64,000 bases of DNA from Tidjanibacter sp. (GCA_017936605.1 JAGBFH010000002.1:124001-188000); one strand, 5' to 3'. Positions 40,407 to 49,008 are shown, numbered from the stretch's first letter. The notes: a model not told the origin generated them from the sequence alone. Program-made: numbers and translations.

Positions 40407-43247
40407 ATGAGAAAGTTAATCACACTCATTGGCACACTCTGCATCTCGCTCCTGGGCCTTATGGCCCAGACAACCGGTACCATCCGAGCGACGCTCAAGG
40501 ATGCCAACACCAAGCAGGGTGTCAATGGTGCCGTCATTGAACTCGTGAAGAGTTCAGACGGCTCGGAACAATACTACTCATCGGGCTACAACGGCACTAT
40601 CGAGATTAAACGAGTAGTGCCGGGTAGCTACAAGATGACTATCACCTACCTCGGCTACAAAGACTATGTCAAGAAGCTGAAGGTTGTGGCAGGCATAAAC
40701 AATCTCGGTACTATCTCCTTCGAGGAGGGCGACACCGTAATTGAGGATGTGGAGGTGAAGGCCTTTATGGGTGCCTCCCAGAAGGGCGACACCGTGAGCT
40801 ACAACGCCTCGGCATTCAAGACCACACGCGATGCCAGCGCCGAGGGTCTGCTGGCCAAGATGCCCGGTATCACCGTAAATAGCGACGGCTCGGTAGACGC
40901 ACAGGGCGAGACCGTCGGTAAGGTATTTGTCGATGGCAAAGAGTTTTTCGGCGAGGATGTGTCGACCACCATTAAGACCATCCCCGCAGAGATGGTGCAG
41001 AAAGTGGAGGTCTACGACAAGCTGAGCGACAAGGCCGAGTTCACAGGTATGGACGACGGCGAGGGCTACAAGGCCATCAACATCGTCACGAGTATGGGCA
41101 AGCGTCGCGGTGTCTTCGGCAAGGTCTATGGCTCCTACGGCTACCTCGACAAGTATAGCGTGGGCGGCGATGCCAACATCTTCCACGGCGACGAGAAGAT
41201 TTCGGTTATCGCAATGGCCAACAACATCAACCAGCTCAACTTCTCCTTTGAGGACATCGTGGGAGCAACTTCCTCGGGTGCCCAAGGTGGAGGCGGCGGT
41301 ATGGGCGGCCATCGTGCTATGCGCAACTTTATGGTGAGCCCTATGGCGGGTATCTCCACCGTGCAATCGTTGGGTCTGAACTACGCCAACCAGTGGGACA
41401 AACTGGAGTTGCAGGGAAGCTACTTCTTCAACCACTCCACAACCCACAACCTCAATACCACCGACAAGACAAGCCTCTCGAGTGACGCTTATAGCGAGAA
41501 CTCCAGCAGCAAGAGCACCAGCGACAGCGACAACTGGAACCATCGTCTGAATATGCGTCTGGACTACAAGTTCAGCGAGGCGCAGTCGTTGATGGTAAGG
41601 GCCAATATGAGCCTCCAGCAGTACGACAACCTCACCGAGGGCAAGGAGCTCATCACCAATGGCGCCACGGGCGAGAGCCTGAAGGATATGACCTCACTGA
41701 GCGAGCGCGAGAGCACCGGTACCTACGGCAACATCTTTGCCCTCTACCGCACCCGCCTCGGCAAGCCCGGCAGGACTATAACCGTCAATTCGAGGGTCAA
41801 CTGGAACACCTCGAAGCTCTATCAGCACCCCGAGTACAGCTTTGTCATCCCCACCGACTCGCTCTACAGCAACATCATCGACAGGATGGCAACGAGCAAC
41901 TCCATAAGGGGTGAGGTGACCTACACAGAGCCCCTCAGTAAGCAGGTGCAGGTGGACTTTGAGTATGAGTATCAGCACAATATGAACGACCAGGACAAAC
42001 GCGCCGAGGTCTACATCAACGGCATTGAGGACACCGTTCTCGGTACTCTGCTCTCCAACATCTCCGAGAGCGGCTACACCACCCAGCGCGTAGGCCCCGG
42101 TATCAACTTCTCCTCCGAGAAGACCAAGTTCAACTTCCAGTTGCGCTACCAGCACTCCTCGCTCGGCAATGTGCAGACGCTCCCCGCGAGGGACCCTATG
42201 AACTACAAGTTCAACGACATCACCTACCGAGGCAACCTCACAATCAACTTCAACAAGCAGAATGTGTTGCGCCTCAGGACCCACTCGCGTACCTCCAACC
42301 CCTCGATTGAGCAGTTGCAGATGGCTACGGATGTGAGCGGCAGCAGCTACACGGCAGGTAACCCCGATCTGAAGCCCAGCTACTCCCATCAGCTCAACGC
42401 CTTCTACACCAACACCAACATCGAGAAGGGCCGCACGATTATGTTCCACACGGGCGTTTGGGCCACCACAAGGTCTATCGCCTCGTCGATACAGATGAAC
42501 CGTCCCGACTTCGTCATCCCCGGCTTCAACGGCGAGACGCTCGGCGTGGGTAACACCTTCAGCACCTATGAGAACATCTCGGGTCTGAACAACTGGTCGG
42601 TATGGACGGGCTTCAGCTACGGCTTCCCCCTCACATTCCTCAAGAGCAACATCACTTTCAATGTGAATGCCAACCTGAGCAGCACCCCCAGCAAGATCAA
42701 CGACTACCTCAACATTATGCGTGGTCAGAACTACACGGGCGGTGTGCAGATTGGTAGCAATGTGTCGGAGAATCTGGACTTCACGCTGGCCTACAACTTC
42801 AGCTACTCCATCAGCAACAACAGCTCGGAGATCTACACGATGGCCAACCACTACTTCAACCACAACGCTCGCGCCGAGTTCAAGTGGGTGGCTTGGAAAG
42901 GCTTTACTCTGACAGCCAACGGTACCTACAACCAGTATAAAGGTATCACCGACGACTACAACGAGCAGATTCTGCTCTGCAATGCCTACATCGGCAAAAA
43001 GGTCTTCAAGGACCAGATGGGTGAGGTGAGCATTGGCGTGAACGACATCTTCAACCAGAATCGTGATTTCCGCCGCTCGACGGGTGCCAACTACATCCAG
43101 AACACAACCAACCTCGCCATTGGCAGGTATGTTGCAGTGCAGTTTGTCTACAACATCCGCGCCTTCGGCAAGGGCTCCTCGGCCAAGGATTTCGACAATA
43201 TCGGAATGGGTGGCCCCGGTATGGGTGCCCGTGGTATGCGCCGATAG
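40407..43247 (+). CDS. TonB-dependent-receptor-like outer membrane beta-barrel protein
   Basis: A 946-residue outer-membrane protein: signal ending GLMAQ, a carboxypeptidase-regulatory-like domain (TTGTIRATLKDANTKQGVNGA, ~20-105), a plug-like region with FKTTRDASAEGLLAKMPGITVNSDGSVDAQGETVGKVFVDGK, and a large beta-barrel to the end. The family (outer-membrane beta-barrel 3 type) lacks a clear TonB box and may serve secretion or uptake. A Gly-rich loop (SSGAQGGGGGMGG) and a Gly-rich tail (GMGGPGMGARGM) are notable. It starts 74 bases after the Spy-like gene and may share its regulation. Confidence 0.88.
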   Translation: MRKLITLIGTLCISLLGLMAQTTGTIRATLKDANTKQGVNGAVIELVKSSDGSEQYYSSGYNGTIEIKRVVPGSYKMTITYLGYKDYVKKLKVVAGINNLGTISFEEGDTVIEDVEVKAFMGASQKGDTVSYNASAFKTTRDASAEGLLAKMPGITVNSDGSVDAQGETVGKVFVDGKEFFGEDVSTTIKTIPAEMVQKVEVYDKLSDKAEFTGMDDGEGYKAINIVTSMGKRRGVFGKVYGSYGYLDKYSVGGDANIFHGDEKISVIAMANNINQLNFSFEDIVGATSSGAQGGGGGMGGHRAMRNFMVSPMAGISTVQSLGLNYANQWDKLELQGSYFFNHSTTHNLNTTDKTSLSSDAYSENSSSKSTSDSDNWNHRLNMRLDYKFSEAQSLMVRANMSLQQYDNLTEGKELITNGATGESLKDMTSLSERESTGTYGNIFALYRTRLGKPGRTITVNSRVNWNTSKLYQHPEYSFVIPTDSLYSNIIDRMATSNSIRGEVTYTEPLSKQVQVDFEYEYQHNMNDQDKRAEVYINGIEDTVLGTLLSNISESGYTTQRVGPGINFSSEKTKFNFQLRYQHSSLGNVQTLPARDPMNYKFNDITYRGNLTINFNKQNVLRLRTHSRTSNPSIEQLQMATDVSGSSYTAGNPDLKPSYSHQLNAFYTNTNIEKGRTIMFHTGVWATTRSIASSIQMNRPDFVIPGFNGETLGVGNTFSTYENISGLNNWSVWTGFSYGFPLTFLKSNITFNVNANLSSTPSKINDYLNIMRGQNYTGGVQIGSNVSENLDFTLAYNFSYSISNNSSEIYTMANHYFNHNARAEFKWVAWKGFTLTANGTYNQYKGITDDYNEQILLCNAYIGKKVFKDQMGEVSIGVNDIFNQNRDFRRSTGANYIQNTTNLAIGRYVAVQFVYNIRAFGKGSSAKDFDNIGMGGPGMGARGMRR

Positions 43248-43338
43248 GAGGAGTTTTTCACACCGCCACAAGGTGTGCGGTTAGTTAGAGAGATTAGAAT
43301 ATAAAAAATGCCACACATTCTCTTGGGAGGGTGTGGCG

Positions 43339-43376
43339 GGACGGAGGGATTTTTGTGGTTGCCCTCCGTCCTTTTT
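43339..43376 (+). terminator. Terminator of the beta-barrel gene
   Basis: GGACGGAGGG pairs with CCCTCCGTCC across a 13-nt loop, then TTTTT. Confidence 0.85.
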
Positions 43377-43396
43377 GTTATTTCAACTTTATTTAC

Positions 43397-43404
43397 TACT
43401 TTTG
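43397..43404 (+). promoter_or_regulatory. -7 box for tRNA-Leu
   Basis: TACTTTTG, 28 bases before the tRNA. Confidence 0.6.
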
Positions 43405-43432
43405 TGGGCTCAACGCAAGAGAGCATAGGGTT

Positions 43433-43521
43433 GCCCGAATGGTGGAATAGGTAGACACGCCGGACTTAAAATCCTGTGGACCGAAAGGTCCGTACCGGTT
43501 CGACCCCGGTTTCGGGTACCA
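43433..43521 (+). tRNA. tRNA-Leu (anticodon TAA)
   Basis: Class II tRNA with acceptor GCCCGAA/TTCGGGT, anticodon stem GGA/TCC around CTTAAAA (anticodon TAA), a variable arm GGACC-GAAA-GGTCC, T-arm with GGTTCGACCCC, discriminator A and an encoded CCA. Confidence 0.96.
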
Positions 43522-43523
43522 AC

Positions 43524-43559
43524 AAAGGAGAGGTTCTTGGCCTCTCCTTTTCTTTTTTT
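43524..43559 (+). terminator. Terminator of tRNA-Leu
   Basis: AAAGGAGAGG pairs with CCTCTCCTTT, followed by a T-rich run. Confidence 0.85.
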
Positions 43560-43603
43560 AACAAAAAATAACAAACGCGCTTGGTTTTTTCAACAAAATA
43601 GTT

Positions 43604-43611
43604 TATATTTG
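43604..43611 (+). promoter_or_regulatory. -7 box for the C10 peptidase gene
   Basis: TATATTTG with TTG 20 bases upstream, close to the full Bacteroidota -33/-7 pattern; 58 bases before the ATG. Confidence 0.65.
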
Positions 43612-43669
43612 CAACATAGGGGTAAAACTCTCTAACGAACCTTAAGTTTAACCAACAATAAGTAGCCTT

Positions 43670-45118
43670 ATGAACAGATTTCGCCATCTGCTGTTATTGG
43701 CTCTTCTTGGGTTAATAACGGCCTGCTCCTACAATGAGCTACCCGAAAATCTCTCTCCGCTCACCATCGAAAATGATGGGCTCGTGCTCCAGGTTGAGAC
43801 ACGAGCCGAGACCTACAAGGGGCAATCTCTCGACCAAGAGTATTTTGTCACAGCGGCAGATTTGGAAAATTTTGTGAAGTATCGTCGTATTGCCTCCAAG
43901 CGCTCCGACCTTACGGTGAAGGAGGTCAAGTCCTATGGCTTCGACTCTTCACAGACCCTCTTCTACATTCTCAACTACGACAAGGGTTGGGAGGTCATCT
44001 CGGCCGATAAACGCATTCAGCCCACTCTTGCCCACGGCGATAGCGGTGAGTTCACGATGGATAGCGACAACGAGGCTATGAAGTTCTGGATGAATATGTT
44101 GGCCGATGGAATACTTCGCAAAAGACAAACCTACGAGAGCAATATTACTCGTGCTGCTCTACATGGCAAAGAGGTAGACTATGTGCTATTTTGGAATATG
44201 ATAGGTAATGCGAACCAACAACTATTTATTGATGACCATAGTACAAAAGGAACTTACGGGTATCTTGTAGAAACAGAAAACATTCCCCGAACTGACACTT
44301 ATGGTAATGAATTAAACACTGAATGGGGACAGAATTATCCATGGAATGCTTTTTGTCCTTATACAAATGATTCTCACGACGAATACGCTCCGGCGGGATG
44401 TGTGGCCGTTGCAGGTGCCCAAGCAATTTATTATCTAAGAGATCATTTCCAAATGGACGACGCAACTGCCCCTTTGGCAGCCACATGCACTGGAACAATA
44501 GACTCGTATTTAAGAATATTCGATAATTTATCAACAGCTACATGGACTTATATGGCCGAAACAGAAACTGATGGAACTCTGCAAAATAGATTGTTTTCTG
44601 CCAGGTTTATTGCATATATTGGCCATTTAGTTGGCGTAGATTATGGGGAAGATAGCTCTAGCGCTTCCACGACTCATCTTCGTGAGCGAGTTTTTGATTT
44701 TTATGGCATTTCGAGTGTTTTAACAGAAGAGTTTAACCTCAGTATTATCAAACAGAATGTAGAGAATAACCTTCCCGTTGTAATTAGAGGAAAGGATGCA
44801 ATGTTATTCGGAAGTGGACACAGCTGGGTTATAGACCAATATCGCAGAGATGTTGTTGATAATATTAAATACTATGCCATATTCAGCTCTCCTCAAACAG
44901 ACGAATACATAAGTACACTTGACAAAAGTGATGCTACCAGATGCCAAGTCACAACTACGGTTATTTCCGAAACTCTCCATATGAACTGGGGATGGGCTGG
45001 CGTTAATAATGGATGGTTTGCTACAATTCCTGATGATTGGTGGTTAAAAGATAGTGACGGAGATGACTTTAGGTTTAAATATTACATAAGAATGATTCAC
45101 GATTTTTCTATAGACTAA
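43670..45118 (+). CDS. C10-family (streptopain-like) cysteine peptidase, lipoprotein
   Basis: A 482-residue protein with lipobox GLITAC. Residues ~40-165 form the inhibitory pro-domain (EYFVTAADLENFVKYRR, FDSSQTLFYILNYDKGWEVISADKR). The catalytic domain has the nucleophile in YAPAGCVAVAGAQ (Cys244), the His in FGSGHSWVIDQY (His384) and LHMNWGWAGVNNGWF. C10 enzymes such as SpeB and the Bacteroides Bfp proteases cleave host proteins, including antibodies and complement. From about 44180 the gene turns AT-rich, exactly where the pro-domain gives way to the catalytic domain. Two lipoproteins of unknown role and a truncated C10 copy follow. Confidence 0.93.
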   Translation: MNRFRHLLLLALLGLITACSYNELPENLSPLTIENDGLVLQVETRAETYKGQSLDQEYFVTAADLENFVKYRRIASKRSDLTVKEVKSYGFDSSQTLFYILNYDKGWEVISADKRIQPTLAHGDSGEFTMDSDNEAMKFWMNMLADGILRKRQTYESNITRAALHGKEVDYVLFWNMIGNANQQLFIDDHSTKGTYGYLVETENIPRTDTYGNELNTEWGQNYPWNAFCPYTNDSHDEYAPAGCVAVAGAQAIYYLRDHFQMDDATAPLAATCTGTIDSYLRIFDNLSTATWTYMAETETDGTLQNRLFSARFIAYIGHLVGVDYGEDSSSASTTHLRERVFDFYGISSVLTEEFNLSIIKQNVENNLPVVIRGKDAMLFGSGHSWVIDQYRRDVVDNIKYYAIFSSPQTDEYISTLDKSDATRCQVTTTVISETLHMNWGWAGVNNGWFATIPDDWWLKDSDGDDFRFKYYIRMIHDFSID

Positions 45119-45131
45119 AAAAGACAAAATA

Positions 45132-45761
45132 ATGAAAACTATTCTCAACTATCTACTTATTATTATTGCCTCTTTAGTGTTATGTGGATGTGATAACAAG
45201 AATGACTACAAGGCGATAGATGAAAGATTTAACATTGAATCTTTACAGAATGGTATATATTTGAGCCATTCTATCAATATGACTCCATCGGACTGCATGG
45301 ACTGCATATTCGTACGGTTATCTGTTGTGCACACATACGACCTCAATGAGTGGTGGAATAAAATATCACCCATCAGAAAAAAGATGGATAGTGTAATTAA
45401 AACAAATGGAAATTTTTATATATACACATCATTGAAGAATATAAGTGTTGTAGCCAATCAACCTATTGAGGGACGAGAGGTCGGAGAAGAGATTGCTGAC
45501 CTGTTTGAGGTTAAGGAAACTTCGTATATATTCACATATCCGGATGGCGACCTGGTATACGCAGAGGGGCAACGAACACATTACAGCATAGATGAGTGGT
45601 GTAATAGTGGATATATGCTCCCAAAATCTTGGGCGTTGGTACCAAAGTTTGAAATACCTTCGGGACTTATGCTTGACATAAGTGTCACCATAACAACAGA
45701 AGACGGTGATATGATAATTAGGAGCGATGATTCATTTTCCTTAGACTCTTCAGTAAAATAA
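45132..45761 (+). CDS. Lipoprotein beside C10 peptidase, paralog A
   Basis: A 209-residue lipoprotein (ASLVLCGC lipobox) starting 13 bases after the protease stop. It shares a block with the gene at 45965: here EGREVGEEIADLFEVKETSYIFTYPDGDL, there GRKSGEELVDMFLIKPIGPFFSFPDGDM, followed in both by a Trp-containing segment (SIDEWCNSGYM, TLEEWKSKACV). No known domain is recognised. The position suggests a partner of the protease, possibly an inhibitor or immunity-like protein, as C10 loci of Bacteroides often carry small inhibitor genes. AT-rich. Confidence 0.65.
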   Translation: MKTILNYLLIIIASLVLCGCDNKNDYKAIDERFNIESLQNGIYLSHSINMTPSDCMDCIFVRLSVVHTYDLNEWWNKISPIRKKMDSVIKTNGNFYIYTSLKNISVVANQPIEGREVGEEIADLFEVKETSYIFTYPDGDLVYAEGQRTHYSIDEWCNSGYMLPKSWALVPKFEIPSGLMLDISVTITTEDGDMIIRSDDSFSLDSSVK

Positions 45762-45763
45762 TT

Positions 45764-45961
45764 ATGAGCTTTGGGGGGGGTATAGCAATGTGCCACAAAT
45801 TTGAGCACTCAACCTCTACCCATTTCCATATGAACTGGGGATGGAATGGCGATGATAATGGCTATTATGGATTGGCCACAGAGGCTTGGGATACAAGCGA
45901 CTACGATGCCTACCAATACTACGCAGACATATTGTATAACTTTAATCTTGAGGAGGACTGA
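45764..45961 (+). pseudogene. C-terminal remnant of a C10 peptidase, with a G8 tract at its start
   Basis: The 65-codon frame ends with a clear C10 C-terminus: FHMNWGWNGDDNGYYGLATEAWD, then YYADILYNFNLEED, parallel to HMNWGWAGVNNGWF in the full gene. Nothing of the catalytic Cys or His region precedes it. Its first codons contain eight G in a row (45773-45780), the longest such tract noticed here. It could be debris of a deletion, or a silent cassette able to recombine with the full-length gene. The sequence is not identical to the upstream protease, so it derives from another C10 paralog. Confidence 0.7.
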
Positions 45962-45964
45962 TTT

Positions 45965-46720
45965 ATGAAAAACACTATTTTGAGAACATTGTTGCTAATG
46001 AGCACGGTTTGCTTGTTGGGAGCCTGTGAGTTTGCAGGGGATAATTATGATGTTTGGACTCCCCAAAAGGGAGAGTTGACCGTATGGGATGACGCTCTTG
46101 GTATGTACCACGGCGATACTAAGCAAAAAGGAGCTGAGATAGGATTTCCCAATCTCTTTTTAATTAGCGAATACATTCACTGTGCACCCGGCGCTGGACC
46201 TGAAAACAAGTCCACTTGGGTGCAACAAAATGGGGACCTTATCGATAAGATGGAGAAGCAATGGCGCGAATCTCCATATTATACCGAAGATGCAGCTCTC
46301 GCTTTTGAATTCTCGTGCTTGGAGGATTTATCCTTCATCTCATATTACGATTTGTGGGGCAGAAAGAGTGGCGAGGAGCTCGTGGATATGTTCCTTATTA
46401 AACCTATTGGCCCATTCTTTAGTTTCCCCGATGGTGATATGCTGCCCGATGAGGAGTATGACAAGTGGATGACTCTCGAGGAGTGGAAATCAAAGGCTTG
46501 CGTGTGTCGTCTTTTCCAGTTCAAGGTTAAGGAGCCTATTGACTCCGAAAACTTAATTATGATGTTTACCATCACGGTACGAAACAGTTGGAATACTTCC
46601 TCCAATACCCGCAAAACTGCAATATACAATGGCAAGAGAGATGGGATCTACTGCGGTTCGGAGATTCTCAGCGAAGAGGAAAGCCAATGTGTACGTGAGT
46701 GGGAACGGGCTTATTGGTAG
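45965..46720 (+). CDS. Lipoprotein beside C10 peptidase, paralog B
   Basis: A 251-residue lipoprotein (VCLLGAC lipobox) starting 3 bases after the protease remnant. It shares the G-E-E-x-x-D-x-F...F-x-F-P-D-G-D block with the lipoprotein at 45132 but has a longer N-terminal part (DVWTPQKGELTVWDDALGMYHG). Seven Cys in all, including KACVCRLF. No domain is recognised. The alternation protease, lipoprotein A, protease remnant, lipoprotein B suggests that a protease-lipoprotein pair was duplicated and the second protease was lost. Confidence 0.65.
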   Translation: MKNTILRTLLLMSTVCLLGACEFAGDNYDVWTPQKGELTVWDDALGMYHGDTKQKGAEIGFPNLFLISEYIHCAPGAGPENKSTWVQQNGDLIDKMEKQWRESPYYTEDAALAFEFSCLEDLSFISYYDLWGRKSGEELVDMFLIKPIGPFFSFPDGDMLPDEEYDKWMTLEEWKSKACVCRLFQFKVKEPIDSENLIMMFTITVRNSWNTSSNTRKTAIYNGKRDGIYCGSEILSEEESQCVREWERAYW

Positions 46721-46740
46721 CCTAACCACATTAAACAACA

Positions 46741-46774
46741 GCGGGCGAGAAAGTGATTTCTCGCCCGCACTGTT
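46741..46774 (+). terminator. Terminator of the C10 peptidase locus
   Basis: Perfect 12-bp stem (arms 46741-46752 and 46757-46768) with a 4-nt loop and a short T-run. Confidence 0.8.
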
Positions 46775-46887
46775 TTCCCCACCACCCCACTCCCCATTTG
46801 CTCCCTTTGTTCACGGGTATTAATTTTAATACCCGTGAACAAAGCGGAGAACAGAGAACTGAAAACTGAACACTGAAAACTGAAGAC

Positions 46888-46932
46888 AGACCTCTCCCGC
46901 CTTCGGCACCCTCCCCTAACTTAGGGGAGGGA
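46888..46932. repeat. Dyad element, copy A
   Basis: AGACCTCTCCC, a small CCG..CGG hairpin, then an 11-bp perfect palindrome arm pair centred on CTAACTTAG. Copy B is at 46987-47034. Confidence 0.65.
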
Positions 46933-46986
46933 ATCATTTTGGCCATTTTAGCCATTTTCGCCCTTTTGGCCCTTTACTATGCTCTA

Positions 46987-47034
46987 CAGACCTCTCCCGG
47001 GCTTAGCCCACCCTCCCCTAACTTAGGGGAGGGA
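46987..47034. repeat. Dyad element, copy B
   Basis: Same outer sequence as copy A, but the inner hairpin reads GGGC..GCCC: different bases, same pairing. Confidence 0.65.
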
Positions 47035-47039
47035 AAAGG

Positions 47040-47130
47040 CCGAAAGGGCATTAAGGACCTTAGAGTCATTAAGGACTTTAAGGACCTTTGGGGCCTAAGG
47101 GGCTTATAAGTCTTATAGGTCCCATTGTTG
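47040..47130. repeat. Decamer array (ATTAAGGACC/CTTATAAGTC type)
   Basis: About nine degenerate 10-bp units of the same kind as in the arrays at 25420 and 32525. Confidence 0.6.
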
Positions 47131-47212
47131 GTAGACGGCCGACAAAAAATCGGCAAGCATTTTGCAACACTCGCTGGGTGTTTAACCACCTATACTAAAA
47201 AAATGTTTGCTT

Positions 47213-48631
47213 ATGAAAAGATTTTTCACCACCTCCTTTGTGGTGCTATGGGCACTCTGTTCGTTTGAGGCCGTCGCACAGCGCCACCATCACCACCACC
47301 GCACCCACCCCTCGCCTCTCAAGGGTGAGAGCGCAATGATGACCGATGTGAACCAGTATGGTCAGACCGTCGGCGTTGTGCCCCTCTCGGCCGAGTCGCA
47401 GGATGGCTTCCTCGTGTTCCAAAACAAGCAAGCCAACTACCGCATCTGGTTCGACATCCGAGTGCAGACCGACGGTGCGGTCTTCTGGGGCACACCCGAC
47501 GGGGCCGACAAGATTGGTAACGGTGTGAGCATACGCCGCGCCCGTTTTGCCGTCAAGGGCGAGTTTCGCAAGGATTGGTATGGCGAGCTGGATATGGACC
47601 TCGCCGACGGCGTTGTGGAGCTCAAGGATGCCTATATGCGCTACGACGGCATTCGCAACCTCCAGCTCCAGGTGGGCAACTTCAAGGAGAACTTCTCCAT
47701 CTCGCGCAACACCACCTCGCGCTACCTCCAGTTCATCGAGCGCCCTATGGCCGTAGCCTTCGCGCCCTCGCGCCACATAGGTCTTCAGGCCAAGTTTGAG
47801 GTGCCCGTATTCTGGGCCGCAGCGGGTGCCTTCTTCCAGCCGGTGGATGGCGCCGAGACACGCACAAATGTAGAGGACAACAACAAGGATGCGGGCAACA
47901 GCACCGGCTACTCCTTCACAGGCAAGGTGGCCTTCCGACCCCTCTATGAGATGGAAGATGCCTCGTTGCACATTGCCCTTGCGGCATCCTACCGCACCCC
48001 CAAGGCCGACCTCTCGCCCAACCGTTACGGCTCGGTGCGCATCTCCTCGCGCAACGCAACGGTCATCAACCGCAAGAAATATCTCGATACGGGCTACATC
48101 CCCGATGTGAACTTCGAGATGATGTACACAGCCGAGCTCGCAGGCCACTATAAAGGTCTGCGTTGGGAGGCTGCCTATCTGCGCGACGATGTCCACATCG
48201 ACGAGCACATCACCGACTCCCCAACCAAACACTTCTGGGGTGTCTATGCACAGGCAGGTATTCTTCTCTTTGGCGGCCACCAGAACTACGATGCGGGCGG
48301 CGCAAAATATACCCGCATAACCCCCGGGCGCAGTTGGGGCGACCTGGAGCTGTGCGCACGCTACGACCGCCTCGATTTGGACTCGCAGGACATCAGGGGC
48401 GGTGCGGCCAACGGCTGGACTGTGGGCCTCAACTACTGGGTGAACAGCAACATCAAGATGATGCTCAACTACCAGTATGTCAAGAACAACGCCAATGCCA
48501 ACGGCAACGGCAAACTCAACATCGGCCTCGACTCCGCGGGTGAGCCGACGACCAACCCCGCCGATGTCGCGGGCAGCAAGTCGGGCGTGGGCTACAATAT
48601 GCTCGCCTGCCGATTCGAGATTAACTTCTAA
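47213..48631 (+). CDS. OprO/OprP-like outer-membrane porin
   Basis: A 473-residue beta-barrel porin. After the signal (ALCSFEAVAQ) comes a His-rich mature N-terminus (RHHHHHRTHPS), then the phosphate-selective porin pattern: YRIWFDIRVQTDGAVFWG, VSIRRARFAVKGEFRKDWYGELDMDLADGVVELKDAYMRY, LQVGNFKENFSISRNTTSRYLQF and a C-terminal aromatic strand (YNMLACRFEINF). Members of this family pass anions such as phosphate or polyphosphate. The His cluster could bind metal. An ATG two codons upstream (47207) is also possible. Confidence 0.88.
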   Translation: MKRFFTTSFVVLWALCSFEAVAQRHHHHHRTHPSPLKGESAMMTDVNQYGQTVGVVPLSAESQDGFLVFQNKQANYRIWFDIRVQTDGAVFWGTPDGADKIGNGVSIRRARFAVKGEFRKDWYGELDMDLADGVVELKDAYMRYDGIRNLQLQVGNFKENFSISRNTTSRYLQFIERPMAVAFAPSRHIGLQAKFEVPVFWAAAGAFFQPVDGAETRTNVEDNNKDAGNSTGYSFTGKVAFRPLYEMEDASLHIALAASYRTPKADLSPNRYGSVRISSRNATVINRKKYLDTGYIPDVNFEMMYTAELAGHYKGLRWEAAYLRDDVHIDEHITDSPTKHFWGVYAQAGILLFGGHQNYDAGGAKYTRITPGRSWGDLELCARYDRLDLDSQDIRGGAANGWTVGLNYWVNSNIKMMLNYQYVKNNANANGNGKLNIGLDSAGEPTTNPADVAGSKSGVGYNMLACRFEINF

Positions 48632-48898
48632 TTAACTTGAGTTTTGCGGAAATGGCAGCGATATAAATTGCTAACTATTTTTGGGGGTTGCCCTCGTGCC
48701 ATTTTCGCAAAACTCAAATTAGGTCTTGCTGCGCAACACCTTTTGCCCTCTTCAGAGGGCAGGAGTATTTACATTTCTCCCTAAATCCCTCCTTTGTCAA
48801 AGGAGGGACTTGGTCAAAGAGCCTTTAAGAAGGCTCTTTGAAAAGCGGATGTTTCGCGAATTTCAACAGGTTGAAATTCGCGAAACTCGGGTTAATTA
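48629..48898. mobile_element. MITE-like element with imperfect 20-bp terminal inverted repeats
   Basis: Left end TAATTAACTTGAGTTTTGCG (48629-48648) and right end, read in reverse complement, TAATTAACCCGAGTTTCGCG (48879-48898) match at 17 of 20 positions. Inside are further perfect hairpins (48786-48808, 48815-48840, and 48852-48885 with 15-bp arms). There is no coding frame. The porin stop codon lies in the left end. No transposase or clear target duplication is seen. Confidence 0.4.
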
Positions 48899-49008
48899 AA
48901 ACAATCAACCCTCACCACTTTTGGTGAGGGTTGATTGTTTGTCTACCGTCGGCCGTTTACCGCCTACCGCCTGCCGACCTGAGTCTTGTAAGGCCTTATT
49001 GCTACGAT
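48632..49008. other. Spacer between porin and DUF5606 genes
   Basis: It contains the MITE-like element and the bidirectional terminator; no gene is seen. Confidence 0.7.
48899..48940. terminator. Bidirectional terminator
   Basis: 18-bp perfect stem (48899-48916 with 48923-48940), A-run on one side and T-run on the other, between converging genes. Confidence 0.85.

Larger units (their letters stand above)
46721..47212. other. Repeat-rich spacer before the porin gene
   Basis: No gene is supported. In order: terminator (46741-46774), CTGAAAA/CTGAACA heptamers (46855-46886), two copies of a ~46-bp dyad element (46888-46932 and 46987-47034), and decamer arrays (46935-46976 and 47040-47130). Confidence 0.75.

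Noticed and set aside
41694..43271. 525-codon open frame on the minus strand
   Set aside because: Antisense to the beta-barrel gene; same cause as the other long antisense frames.
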